Positions 7,596 through 14,617 of a stretch of 26,764 bases of DNA are shown in pieces; within the stretch, counting starts at the first letter, position 1; each line of letters opens with the position of its first letter. Position numbers and translations under genes: made by a program. The stretch lies in the NCBI GenBank assembly GCA_038061695.1, contig JBBTYT010000022.1:1-26764 (forward strand), given 5' to 3'. Below the pieces are notes generated by a model. The model saw only the letters and a list, made by a program, of their open reading frames with translations, was not told where the DNA came from and searched no databases. Origin of the DNA: M10-OD1-4 sp038061695. GTDB lineage: Bacteria; Patescibacteriota; Minisyncoccia; GWC2-36-17; M10-OD1-4.

Positions 7596-7613
7596 GGATA
7601 CTAATTAGTATCC
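7596..7613 (-). promoter_or_regulatory. 18-bp perfect palindrome between ftsA and ftsZ
   Basis: GGATACTAATTAGTATCC is a perfect palindrome in the 112-nt gap. As RNA it would form a 7-bp stem with an AATT loop followed on the minus strand by ATTTTATTTT, which resembles a weak terminator or attenuator just before ftsZ. As DNA it could be an operator. The sequence does not decide between these. Confidence 0.45.
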
Positions 7614-7691
7614 TTATAGTAATATATAGAACGAAATTTTGCAAACGAAATAAAAACTTGTATAAATTTGCAAAAACTTACCTAAAAATCA

Positions 7692-8930
7692 TTATGGCAT
7701 AAAAGTCTTAAGTGATTTAAATATTTTACTCCATAAACCACCACTGGATGAAAAACTTTGATGATTAGCAGAGATATTTTGGTTATCAAATGCCATTAAA
7801 GCAAGTCCGACAGCAACAGCATACTCCGGATCGGCAACTCTATCTAAGATGCCATCTAATCCATCACCTGGCACTCCTATTTGAACAGGGAGTTTTAGTT
7901 TATCTCTTACTATTTCAACTATATGTGGCATCTTAGATCCGCCACCAACCAGAACAACTCCGCCAGGAAGCAAACCTTGCTTTGAAACCTTCTTGAGCTC
8001 CTTCTCTGTTAATTCAAATATCTCATCTAATCGAGCATGGATAATTTCTGCGATATGTTTTCTTGAAACAGAACCGCGATCGGAAAATCCCAACTCAGAA
8101 AGATCAAGCATATCTCTTTTATTTATACTGTCAGCATTAGCAGTGCCATATTCTAGTTTAACCTTTTCAGCAACATCTATCTCAGTTCTTAACCCTATAG
8201 CTATATCATTTGTAATATAATTTGAACCTATAGGTAATATTGCAGTATGTATCATACTGCCATCTTCAAATATTGATATTCCGGTAGTACCTCCGCCTAT
8301 ATCTAAAACAAGAACTCCCAACTCTTTTTGCCTCTTTGATAAAACAGCTTTTGAAGAAGCTATCGTTGAAACTATAAACTCATCTATATCAAGACCGGCT
8401 GAACTGACAGCCTTTGTAGAATTACTTATAACTGGAATTGAACAATCTATTAAAAGAGCGTTGACTTCCAACCTAACACCACTCATACCTAAAGGCTCCA
8501 TTATCCCGCCTTCTCCATCAACGATAAATTCTTTTGGTATGACATGAACTATCTTCCTATTAGCTGGTATTGAAATCGCCTCTGTAGTCTGAAGAACTCT
8601 TTGCTTATCTTCTTTTGATATTTCTTGATCCGCTCTTGATACAGCAACAACACCTTTTGAGCTTCTCGCCGTAATATGCGGTCCTGAAAGATTAACAAAT
8701 ACAGATTCTATTGTTTTGCCTGATGTTTTTTCCGCTTGAGAGATCGCATTACGAATACTTTCTATTGCTTCATTAACATCAACAATCATACCTCTTTTAA
8801 CTCCGGCAGAGATAACTTCACCAACTCCAATAACAGAGAGTTTTTCTGACCCCCTTCTTTTTTGAATAACAACAGCTCTCACCTTAGTTGTGCCTATATC
8901 TAACCCGCAAGTTATAAATTCTTTTACCAC
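7692..8930 (-). CDS. ftsA: cell division protein FtsA
   Basis: Actin-like ATPase that tethers FtsZ to the membrane. The 412 residues show the phosphate-1 loop GLDIGTTKVRAVV (9-21), the FtsA-specific 1C domain, the phosphate-2 loop VLDIGGGTTGIS and the adenosine motif VVLVGGGSKMPHI. It ends in a short amphipathic helix, LWSKIFKSLKTFMP, the expected membrane-targeting sequence. The start is GTG at 8930, with the conserved FITCGLDIG beginning four residues later, so little could be missing. It lies 22 nt after ybeY and 112 nt before ftsZ. Nothing in the sequence suggests loss of function. Confidence 0.97.
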   Translation of the reverse strand: MVKEFITCGLDIGTTKVRAVVIQKRRGSEKLSVIGVGEVISAGVKRGMIVDVNEAIESIRNAISQAEKTSGKTIESVFVNLSGPHITARSSKGVVAVSRADQEISKEDKQRVLQTTEAISIPANRKIVHVIPKEFIVDGEGGIMEPLGMSGVRLEVNALLIDCSIPVISNSTKAVSSAGLDIDEFIVSTIASSKAVLSKRQKELGVLVLDIGGGTTGISIFEDGSMIHTAILPIGSNYITNDIAIGLRTEIDVAEKVKLEYGTANADSINKRDMLDLSELGFSDRGSVSRKHIAEIIHARLDEIFELTEKELKKVSKQGLLPGGVVLVGGGSKMPHIVEIVRDKLKLPVQIGVPGDGLDGILDRVADPEYAVAVGLALMAFDNQNISANHQSFSSSGGLWSKIFKSLKTFMP

Positions 8931-8952
8931 TTCTTATAAATTTAAAATTTTA

Positions 8953-9414
8953 TTATTTAAATAAAGAGTTAATAACCCTATCTTGTATATTATCCGTCTT
9001 TCTATTCTCCTCACTTGATCTTTCATGATCTATCCCAAAGATATGTATGACACCATGTGAGACAAGCAAAGCCAGTTCTTTATCTATACTATTCTTCTCT
9101 CTCTTCGCCTCTCTTTTAGCATATGGAAAGGATATTACAATCTCACCCATATTCAAAGAAAGCTCTTTTGTTTTTTTAAAAAAACTTAAACTCTCTTCAA
9201 ATCCAAAAGATAAAACATCCGTTGACTTATCCTTTTTTCTAAAAGATTTATTAAGAGCTCTCATTCTTTTATCTCCTACGAATACAATACTTATCTCAAC
9301 ATTGTCCTTTACACCTAAGATATTTAAAGTATTTAAAACTGCCTCTTCTATTAAGCTTCTTTTAATATACCCCTTTGTGAAATTCACTATTCCTAAATCT
9401 AATTTCAACATCAT
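8953..9414 (-). CDS. ybeY: endoribonuclease YbeY
   Basis: Zinc-dependent RNase involved in 16S rRNA 3'-end maturation and ribosome quality control. The 153 residues carry the diagnostic metal motif HGVIHIFGIDH (three His) near the C-terminus. Upstream are the family segments RMRALNKSFRKKDKSTDVLSF and NMGEIVISFPYAKREA. Two in-frame ATGs begin the ORF (9414 and 9411), and the sequence does not decide between them because no Shine-Dalgarno site is present. It heads the ybeY-ftsA-ftsZ run, so a translation-quality gene is placed ahead of the division genes. Confidence 0.95.
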   Translation of the reverse strand: MMLKLDLGIVNFTKGYIKRSLIEEAVLNTLNILGVKDNVEISIVFVGDKRMRALNKSFRKKDKSTDVLSFGFEESLSFFKKTKELSLNMGEIVISFPYAKREAKREKNSIDKELALLVSHGVIHIFGIDHERSSEENRKTDNIQDRVINSLFK

Positions 9415-9500
9415 CTAATAATAGGACTTACGCATTTGAATGCAAAATATGGAAATCCTACAAAATTCAAAAACATAGGACTCTAAGATTATTCCTTTTT

Positions 9501-9542
9501 ATTATAGCAATTTAATGCCAGCTTTAGCAAGCTGGCATTAAA
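9501..9542 (-). promoter_or_regulatory. 12-bp hairpin and possible ybeY promoter
   Basis: TTTAATGCCAGC (9511-9522) and GCTGGCATTAAA (9531-9542) form a perfect 12-bp stem with an 8-nt loop, starting 3 nt after the yqeY stop. No good U-tract follows on the minus strand. On that strand TTGCTA (9530-9525), an 18-bp spacer and a perfect TATAAT (9506-9501) could start the ybeY-ftsA-ftsZ message about 80 nt before ybeY. Confidence 0.4.
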
Positions 9543-9544
9543 AT

Positions 9545-9994
9545 TTACATAGACAACTTATCTTTAACTAAATTTGCCACTACAGATCCATCCACCTTTC
9601 CCTTTACTTTAGATTTTAAATCCGCCATTACTTTTCCTAAATCCTTAATACTTGTGGCTCCAGTCTCTAATATTGAACTTTCGACTATTTTTTTGATCTC
9701 ATCATCTGATAATTGTTTTGGAAGATATTTCATTAATACAGAAACCTCTGCCTGTTCACTCTCAACTAAATCATTTCTTCCGGCTTCAGCATATTGTTTA
9801 ATAGAATCCTTCCTCTTCTTTACTTCGTAATTAATAAGATCAATTATTTGGTCATCAGTTAATTCTAGACCATTGTTGTCTATCTCTTTGTTTTTTATTT
9901 CAGACCTTAACATCGTTAAAACTGACTTGCTTATAATATCGCCAGCCTTAAACGCTGTTTTAAAATCTAAATTAACTACCTCTTTTAAATTCAT
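9545..9994 (-). CDS. yqeY: GatB/YqeY domain protein
   Basis: Protein of 149 residues, the usual YqeY length. It resembles the helical tail domain of the amidotransferase subunit GatB, but its exact role is unsettled; a link to tRNA-dependent amidation or aminoacyl-tRNA handling is inferred. Family features include VLTMLRSEIKNKEID near the N-terminus, QYAEAGRNDLVESEQAEVSVLMKYLPKQLSD in the middle, and DLGKVMADLKSKVKGKVDGSVVANLVK at the C-terminus. It overlaps the end of rpsU by 23 bp, as in many bacteria where rpsU and yqeY are neighbours. It is probably translated by coupling, since no ribosome-binding site is visible. Confidence 0.93.
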   Translation of the reverse strand: MNLKEVVNLDFKTAFKAGDIISKSVLTMLRSEIKNKEIDNNGLELTDDQIIDLINYEVKKRKDSIKQYAEAGRNDLVESEQAEVSVLMKYLPKQLSDDEIKKIVESSILETGATSIKDLGKVMADLKSKVKGKVDGSVVANLVKDKLSM

Positions 9995-10211
9995 TTTCAG
10001 TTATTTTACCTAATTTATACAATTTACTTTTTTCAGATACTATACCAGCTCTTCTTATAGCTGCTTCCTTAATTCTTCTTTTTGATTTTCTTGGCTCTAA
10101 AAATCTTGTTCTTCTCGCTTTAACAAGCACATGACTCTGTTGAACTTTCCTTGAAAATCTTCTTAAAAAAGCCCCTGTTGATTCTCTATCTCTTCTTTTT
10201 GCTTCTATCAT
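9972..10211 (-). CDS. rpsU: small ribosomal subunit protein bS21
   Basis: Small, strongly basic 79-residue protein of the 30S subunit, located near the anti-Shine-Dalgarno end of 16S rRNA. The typical N-terminal pattern is visible: ESTGAFLRRFSRKVQQSHVL, then KARRTRFLEPRKSKRRIKEAA. It is a little longer than classical S21 (58-71 residues) because of an extended C-terminus. It has the strongest ribosome-binding site in this operon, AAAGGAGG, located inside the end of the HIT gene. Its start overlaps the HIT stop (ATGA). A strong site on S21 in a genome where most genes lack one is notable. Confidence 0.95.
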   Translation of the reverse strand: MIEAKRRDRESTGAFLRRFSRKVQQSHVLVKARRTRFLEPRKSKRRIKEAAIRRAGIVSEKSKLYKLGKITENEFKRGS

Positions 10212-10552
10212 ATACTAGACACCTCCTTTCTCATTTCGCCAGACAAAAGATGCATATGAATATGCTCTATCTCCTGTCCACCATCCTTACCAACATTAAC
10301 CTGAAGTTTATAACCTACAGAAACTCCAAGCTTCTCAGCAACCTCTTTGGCTGCCAAAAACATCTCACCCAAAATAGCAACATCAGCAGTTGTCGTATCA
10401 TTCACAGAAGCAATGTGCTTCTTTGGAATAATAAGAATGTGGACATCCGCCTTTGGATGAATATCTTTGAAAGCCAAAAAAGAACCACCTTCCAAAATGA
10501 CATCCGACCTTACTTCCATTTTTATTATTTTACAAAATAAACAATCTTCCAT
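10208..10552 (-). CDS. HIT family (HINT-like) nucleotide-binding hydrolase
   Basis: Purine nucleotide phosphoramidase-like protein of 114 residues. The histidine triad is HIHMH (H97, H99, H101). The N-terminus CLFCKII with H46 (PKKH) forms the usual zinc-binding set of HINT proteins. FLAFKDIHPKADVHILIIPKKHI matches the core strands. It begins immediately after the hisS stop codon (no gap) and overlaps rpsU by 4 bp. A HIT gene next to aminoacyl-tRNA synthetase genes suits its proposed role in hydrolysing aminoacyl-AMP by-products; the specific link to HisRS is inference. Confidence 0.94.
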   Translation of the reverse strand: MEDCLFCKIIKMEVRSDVILEGGSFLAFKDIHPKADVHILIIPKKHIASVNDTTTADVAILGEMFLAAKEVAEKLGVSVGYKLQVNVGKDGGQEIEHIHMHLLSGEMRKEVSSI

Positions 10553-11869
10553 CTATTTTTTTAACCTTTCTTTAATAGTTTTAATAATACTCTCAATAGG
10601 AATAGTCTCTTGAGCGCCAGTCTCCATATCTCTTAATATAACATCTCCATCTATTGCTTCTTTCTGTCCTATTATTAAAGATAATTTTACTCCGAATTTA
10701 TCAGCTATACGAAGCTGTGAGGATAAGCTATTTCTACCAAAAGATTCAGAAACATGCAATCCTGCGCTAGATAACTCATCAAAAAGCTTAATACATTTTT
10801 TCTTTCCCATATCTCCAACCTGAATTAAAAATACTTGAGACTTAGTATGATCACTGATTTTGATGCCTTGTTTTTTTATAACTCCTATAACCCTTTCCAT
10901 TCCTATAGCCGCTCCGACAGCAGGAGTATTCTTTCCGCCAATCATCTTAATTAAGTCATCAAATCTTCCACCACCACCAATCGCCAATTTTGATTTTTTA
11001 TGAGTTTTTTCATTACCACCTTCAAAATGTTCGTCTTCTAAAAAGACCTCAAAAACAGTCTTTGTATAATAGTCCAACCCTCTAACCAAATGAGAATTCA
11101 AAGAATAAGGCACAGCAAGCTCATCTAAAAATTCAAGAACAGATTTGAAGTGATCATGACATTCTTTACATAAATTATCTACTAAAGAAGGCGCGTTCAT
11201 TTTTATAGGCTGACATTTTTCTTCTTTACAATCCAAGAGTCTTAAAGGATTTATTTTAGCCCTTTTCTTACAATCTATACAAACACCTTTAATTCTACCC
11301 CTGTAATATCTTAAAAGCTGAGTCTTATAACTTGTTCGGCACTGCTTGCATCCTATGCTATTTATTTCAACATTTAAATTCTTAAGTCCGAGGTTATTAC
11401 AAATCTTCATAAAGACATTTATAATCTGAGCATCATAAACAGGATCAGCATCGCCAAGAATTTCAAAACCAATCTGATGAAACTGCCTATATCTCCCTGA
11501 CTGTGGCTGTTCATATCTGAACATAGGACCAATATATGCTAACTTTACAGGTTGCGGTAGATTTAACATTCCATTCTCTACATATGATCTCACAACAGAT
11601 GCTGTCCCTTCAGGTCTTAAAGCAACATCATCTTTGCCCTTTGTCTTAAATACATACATCTGCTTCTCTATTATATCTGTAAATTCACCGACTGTTGCCT
11701 CATACAAAGCAACATCTTCAAAAATAGGTGTGTCTATCCTCTCAAAACCATAACGTAAAGAAATATTTTTAAATACATCTCTTACTTTATCCCAATATTT
11801 TTGCTCGTTAGGAAGAATATCAAAAGTCCCCTTATTAACCTGAAATGATTGTTTTTTATTTCTTGCCAT
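10553..11869 (-). CDS. hisS: histidine-tRNA ligase
   Basis: Class II synthetase charging tRNA-His. The 438 residues show KGTFDILP at the start, motif 2 (GPMFRYEQPQSGRYRQFHQIGFE), the histidine-specific LVRGLDYYTKTVFE, AIGGGGRFDDLI and motif 3 (PAVGAAIGMERVIGV). The C-terminal anticodon-binding domain follows. The insertion region is cysteine-rich: CKQC, CIDC, CKEEKC and CKEC at about residues 170-235. This is a zinc-binding variant that I also recall from clostridial HisRS. It is the first gene of hisS-HIT-rpsU-yqeY, with no Shine-Dalgarno sequence. Confidence 0.97.
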   Translation of the reverse strand: MARNKKQSFQVNKGTFDILPNEQKYWDKVRDVFKNISLRYGFERIDTPIFEDVALYEATVGEFTDIIEKQMYVFKTKGKDDVALRPEGTASVVRSYVENGMLNLPQPVKLAYIGPMFRYEQPQSGRYRQFHQIGFEILGDADPVYDAQIINVFMKICNNLGLKNLNVEINSIGCKQCRTSYKTQLLRYYRGRIKGVCIDCKKRAKINPLRLLDCKEEKCQPIKMNAPSLVDNLCKECHDHFKSVLEFLDELAVPYSLNSHLVRGLDYYTKTVFEVFLEDEHFEGGNEKTHKKSKLAIGGGGRFDDLIKMIGGKNTPAVGAAIGMERVIGVIKKQGIKISDHTKSQVFLIQVGDMGKKKCIKLFDELSSAGLHVSESFGRNSLSSQLRIADKFGVKLSLIIGQKEAIDGDVILRDMETGAQETIPIESIIKTIKERLKK

Positions 11870-11957
11870 AAAATAAATTTAAAAATACAAAATGTAAAGC
11901 ACAAAATAAAGAAAATTATTTTAAATTTTTAACTTTACATCCTTAACTTTTCGTTAT

Positions 11958-12500
11958 CTACTTATAAATATTGAAAGAATTAAAAGGAAATACTCTTACG
12001 ACAACCTTACCAACCAAAAACTCATCCTTAAGCGGTCCCCATCTTCTAGAATCAGAGGATGCTCCCCTATTATCACCTAAAACAAAATATTCATTATGTC
12101 CAAGCGTTACATCACCGCCTCCAAAAGATTCTTTTGTATTTAAAAGATAACTTTCCTCTAAAAAGAAGCCATCTTTATTCTCTTTATTTTTAATCATTAT
12201 CTTTCCATCTTTAAATCCTACTATCTCACCCGGTAATCCAATAATCCTTTTAATATAATATTGTTTTGTATCGTAAGGATATTTAAATACTACTACATCT
12301 CCTCTTGACGGCTCATTAAGCCTATAAGATATCTCATCTATTATGAGATAATCGCCATTTTCAAATGAAGGCTCCATAGAAGCCCCTAGAACAAAAAATG
12401 GCTGAACGACATAATACCTTAAAGGCAATATGATAACTAGCGATATTAAAACTAACTTTGCGGTCTCCCACAAAAAAGAAAATATTTTTTTAAAATTCAT
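11958..12500 (-). CDS. lepB: signal peptidase I
   Basis: Membrane serine protease that removes signal peptides from Sec-exported proteins. The 180 residues include one N-terminal membrane helix (about 13-33), the nucleophile S41 in GASMEPSF, the general base K84 in YYIKRIIGLPGE, and the conserved EYFVLGDNRGASSDSRRWG segment. This is the single-helix Gram-positive-like architecture. It is divergent from the LCP gene, and the two promoters share a -35 region. The start codon sits 8 nt after a -10-like box, which suggests a leaderless message. The 88 nt to hisS hold only an AT-rich inverted repeat (ATGTAAAG at 11892, CTTTACAT at 11933). Confidence 0.96.
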   Translation of the reverse strand: MNFKKIFSFLWETAKLVLISLVIILPLRYYVVQPFFVLGASMEPSFENGDYLIIDEISYRLNEPSRGDVVVFKYPYDTKQYYIKRIIGLPGEIVGFKDGKIMIKNKENKDGFFLEESYLLNTKESFGGGDVTLGHNEYFVLGDNRGASSDSRRWGPLKDEFLVGKVVVRVFPFNSFNIYK

Positions 12501-12508
12501 AATTATTT

Positions 12509-12559
12509 ATGATATCATAAAGATCTTAATATTACAAGATAAAACATCTATGGTATTAT
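12509..12559. promoter_or_regulatory. back-to-back lepB and LCP promoters sharing a -35 region
   Basis: Plus strand: ATTACA (12531-12536), 17 bp, TATTAT (12554-12559), with the LCP ATG 6 nt later. Minus strand: TTGTAA (12537-12532), 17 bp, TATCAT (12514-12509), with the lepB ATG 8 nt later. The two -35 boxes are the same bases on opposite strands, and both starts lie at the expected transcription start. Confidence 0.55.
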
Positions 12560-12565
12560 ATTTAT

Positions 12566-13606
12566 ATGAAGGAAGATTATAGATACAAAGAAAAAATAGA
12601 AAAGAGATATAATATATCTCTCTGGATAGCTAGGGTTTTTGGATTTTTTTCTTTATCTTTTTTTATATTTTTTTTTTCTACGCCATCTCTTTCCAGACCT
12701 CCCCAAACAGAATTTGGAGCTTCAACCGCAGTTAGGACAGTTTTTTCTTTTTTAACAAATAAAGAAAATGAAATAAAAGGAGAAGCTAAAGATAGAGTGA
12801 ATATTCTCTTCTTGGGAATGCCCGGAAAAGACAACAATGCCCCATACTTAACTGATTCTATAATACTCTTAAGCATTAAACCAAGCACGAATCAACTCGC
12901 GGCGCTTTCCATACCAAGAGATCTTTTAATTTATCTTGAAAAGGAAAAAAGATATTCAAAGATAAACTCTCTTTTTATAGAAAATGAAAAAGATCCTGAA
13001 CTTATAGAAAAAACCATTCAGAAAATTACTGGACAAGAAGTGAATTATTATATTGCATTAGATATAACGGTTATTGAAAAAACGATTGACGCTCTTGGTG
13101 GATTAAATGTTTTTGTTTCAAAAGATATTTATGACCCAACATTTCCTACTCCAGGATTTGGAACAGAGCTATTTGAGGTAAAACAAGGCTGGAGATACTT
13201 TGATGGAAAAACAGTTCAAAAATACTTAAGAACAAGATACTCTCAAGAAGGTGATTTTTCCAGAATGGAACAACAACAAGCGGTTATTGAAGCTCTAAGA
13301 AAAAAGATGTTCGGACTTAACCTATTTTTAGATATGCCTACTTTATTCTCAATATTTAAAACTGTGTCTGGGAACACTCAAACAAATATTTCAAATTATG
13401 AAATTGAGAGACTTTATACACTTATCAAAAATATTTCTTATGATAAGATAAAGAATGTGGTATTAAATGGTGGCTCAAAAGATGCTATACTTATCACTGA
13501 TACATTTTCGTTCGGCGACCAAAAAGGTTTCATCTTAAAACCTCGGGCTGGAGATTTTGACTATTCAGAGATACAATACTTAGCAGAGTCTATTTTTTAT
13601 AAGTAA
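12566..13606 (+). CDS. LytR-CpsA-Psr (LCP) family protein
   Basis: Membrane-anchored phosphotransferase family that attaches polyprenyl-linked glycopolymers to peptidoglycan or other surface acceptors. The 346 residues have a short basic N-terminus, one membrane helix (about 18-38) and an extracellular LCP domain from VNILFLGMPGKD (about 78) to about 250. Family marks are LTDSIILLSIKP, AALSIPRDLLI, KINSLF, YYIALDI, DALGGLNVFV and KYLRTRYSQEGDFSRMEQQQAVI. The invariant arginines for lipid phosphate binding appear to be present (IPRD, RTR, SRMEQQ). pth follows after 10 nt. The start codon lies next to a -10 box, with no ribosome-binding site. Confidence 0.93.
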   Translation: MKEDYRYKEKIEKRYNISLWIARVFGFFSLSFFIFFFSTPSLSRPPQTEFGASTAVRTVFSFLTNKENEIKGEAKDRVNILFLGMPGKDNNAPYLTDSIILLSIKPSTNQLAALSIPRDLLIYLEKEKRYSKINSLFIENEKDPELIEKTIQKITGQEVNYYIALDITVIEKTIDALGGLNVFVSKDIYDPTFPTPGFGTELFEVKQGWRYFDGKTVQKYLRTRYSQEGDFSRMEQQQAVIEALRKKMFGLNLFLDMPTLFSIFKTVSGNTQTNISNYEIERLYTLIKNISYDKIKNVVLNGGSKDAILITDTFSFGDQKGFILKPRAGDFDYSEIQYLAESIFYK

Positions 13607-13616
13607 AATTTAAAAA

Positions 13617-14183
13617 ATGTTTTTAATAGCTGGATTAGGTAACCCTGGAACTGAATATGAGGGAACAAGACACAACATAGGAAGAGATGCTGTAATTTTA
13701 TTTGCCAAGAAAAATAATTTTGAAGATTTTGAATACAAGAAACAATACAATACTCAAATATCTGAAAGTAAACTTGAAAAAAATAAAATGCTATTAGCAA
13801 TACCTGATACCTATATGAATAAATCTGGCGAATCTATACAAAAATTATCTGAAAGCTATAAGCTAAAAACTAAAAACTTATTTTTGGTACACGATGATAT
13901 AGATTTATCTTTTGGCAATATAAAAATCTCTTTTAATAAAAACTCCGGTGGACATAAAGGAATTGAAAATGTTATAAAAAAATTAAAAACTAAAGAATTC
14001 TGGAGAATAAGAGTCGGCATCAATCCGACAAAAAAGAAAAAAGATGCTATGGATTTAGTCTTAAAAAAATTCACAGGCAAAGATGCCATTGAATTAAAAA
14101 AAATTAATAAAAATATAAATGACGCTATTCTATGCGCCATACTTGAATCACCAGAAAAAGCGATGACTCTCTACAATCAGTGA
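13617..14183 (+). CDS. pth: peptidyl-tRNA hydrolase
   Basis: Releases tRNA from prematurely dropped peptidyl-tRNA. At 188 residues it has standard length. Visible signatures are LIAGLGNPGTEYEGTRHNIG (catalytic His in TRHN), DTYMNKSGES, LVHDDIDLSFG and the substrate-binding NSGGHKGI, followed by FWRIRVGI. It lies 10 nt after the LCP gene and is probably co-transcribed with it. It ends with TGA, supporting use of the standard code. No terminator is seen downstream; the next 434 nt hold an antitoxin remnant and inverted repeats. Confidence 0.96.
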   Translation: MFLIAGLGNPGTEYEGTRHNIGRDAVILFAKKNNFEDFEYKKQYNTQISESKLEKNKMLLAIPDTYMNKSGESIQKLSESYKLKTKNLFLVHDDIDLSFGNIKISFNKNSGGHKGIENVIKKLKTKEFWRIRVGINPTKKKKDAMDLVLKKFTGKDAIELKKINKNINDAILCAILESPEKAMTLYNQ

Positions 14184-14186
14184 TTA

Positions 14187-14339
14187 TCAGATTTTGACTT
14201 TAAGAACTTTTCTTTTAGAATAGTGCCAAGTAGAAATCCAAAAAATAACAACAGGTTCATCCTTTGCCTGTTTTAGATACTTTGAAATGTCTTTTCTGAA
14301 CTCAGACACTCCTACATTCTTTTTTATTTTTGTAAGCAT
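14187..14339 (-). pseudogene. truncated Phd/YefM-type antitoxin
   Basis: From ATG at 14339 the minus strand encodes 50 residues. The first 32 read as a Phd/YefM antitoxin N-terminus (NVGVSEFRKDISKYLKQA, then DEPVVI). The expected continuation (an SRGKPVAVLI-like strand) is absent. Instead the frame runs into FWISTWHYSKRKV and stops. In the overlapping frame the same DNA encodes MNLLLFFGFLLGTILKEKF, which looks like the end of a small membrane protein. The antitoxin was therefore probably cut by a deletion or recombination event. No toxin gene accompanies it. It lies in the accessory patch with an intact toxin-antitoxin pair 2 kb away. Confidence 0.55.
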
Positions 14340-14394
14340 ATTATTATAATTTAAAAGAAAATATTCCCGAAAAAGAATTATTGGCTAAAATCTT

Positions 14395-14526
14395 GTTCAG
14401 AGCGATACTTAAAACATATTTAGCAAAACTTTTTAAAAAATACTCTTTTGATCAATTTTAAAGAGCAAAAACACTATATGACTCAAAAAATGTTAAAGTA
14501 AGATCGTAAAAAAAATCGCTCTGAAC
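14395..14526. repeat. 132-bp element with 12-bp terminal inverted repeats
   Basis: GTTCAGAGCGAT (14395-14406) and ATCGCTCTGAAC (14515-14526) are perfect inverted repeats around about 108 nt of AT-rich DNA. Inner arms partly continue the symmetry (ACTTAAAACAT against ATGTTAAAGT), and a central hairpin CTCTTT...AAAGAG is present. No coding frame and no clear target-site duplication are seen. A MITE-like remnant or a long-hairpin element is possible. Confidence 0.5.
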
Positions 14527-14553
14527 TTGTTAAAGGGGCAATTTTTGGAACTT

Positions 14554-14599
14554 TGGCTATGTCATGAGCCTGTCCACATTGATAGGCTAGTGTCAGCCA
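14554..14599. repeat. nested inverted repeat after the CHAP gene
   Basis: TGGCT (14554-14558) pairs with AGCCA (14595-14599). Inside it AGCCTGTC (14567-14574) pairs with GATAGGCT (14581-14588), with one G-U pair. It begins 19 nt beyond the CHAP stop but lacks a U-tract, so it is not a classical terminator. TGGAAC occurs on both sides (14545 and 14601). It may belong with the adjacent inverted-repeat element. Confidence 0.35.
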
Positions 14600-14617
14600 T
14601 TGGAACCGATTTAGCAA

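Noticed and set aside
9419..9480. Insertion sequence end (AGGACTTACGCA)
   Set aside because: It resembles the ends of some insertion sequences, but there is no matching inverted copy, transposase or target duplication nearby. The GCATTTGAATGC palindrome alone is weak.
10151..10540. Plus-strand open frame of 129 codons over the HIT gene
   Set aside because: It is the opposite-strand shadow of the HIT and rpsU genes, whose motifs are unmistakable; no ribosome-binding site or promoter supports it.
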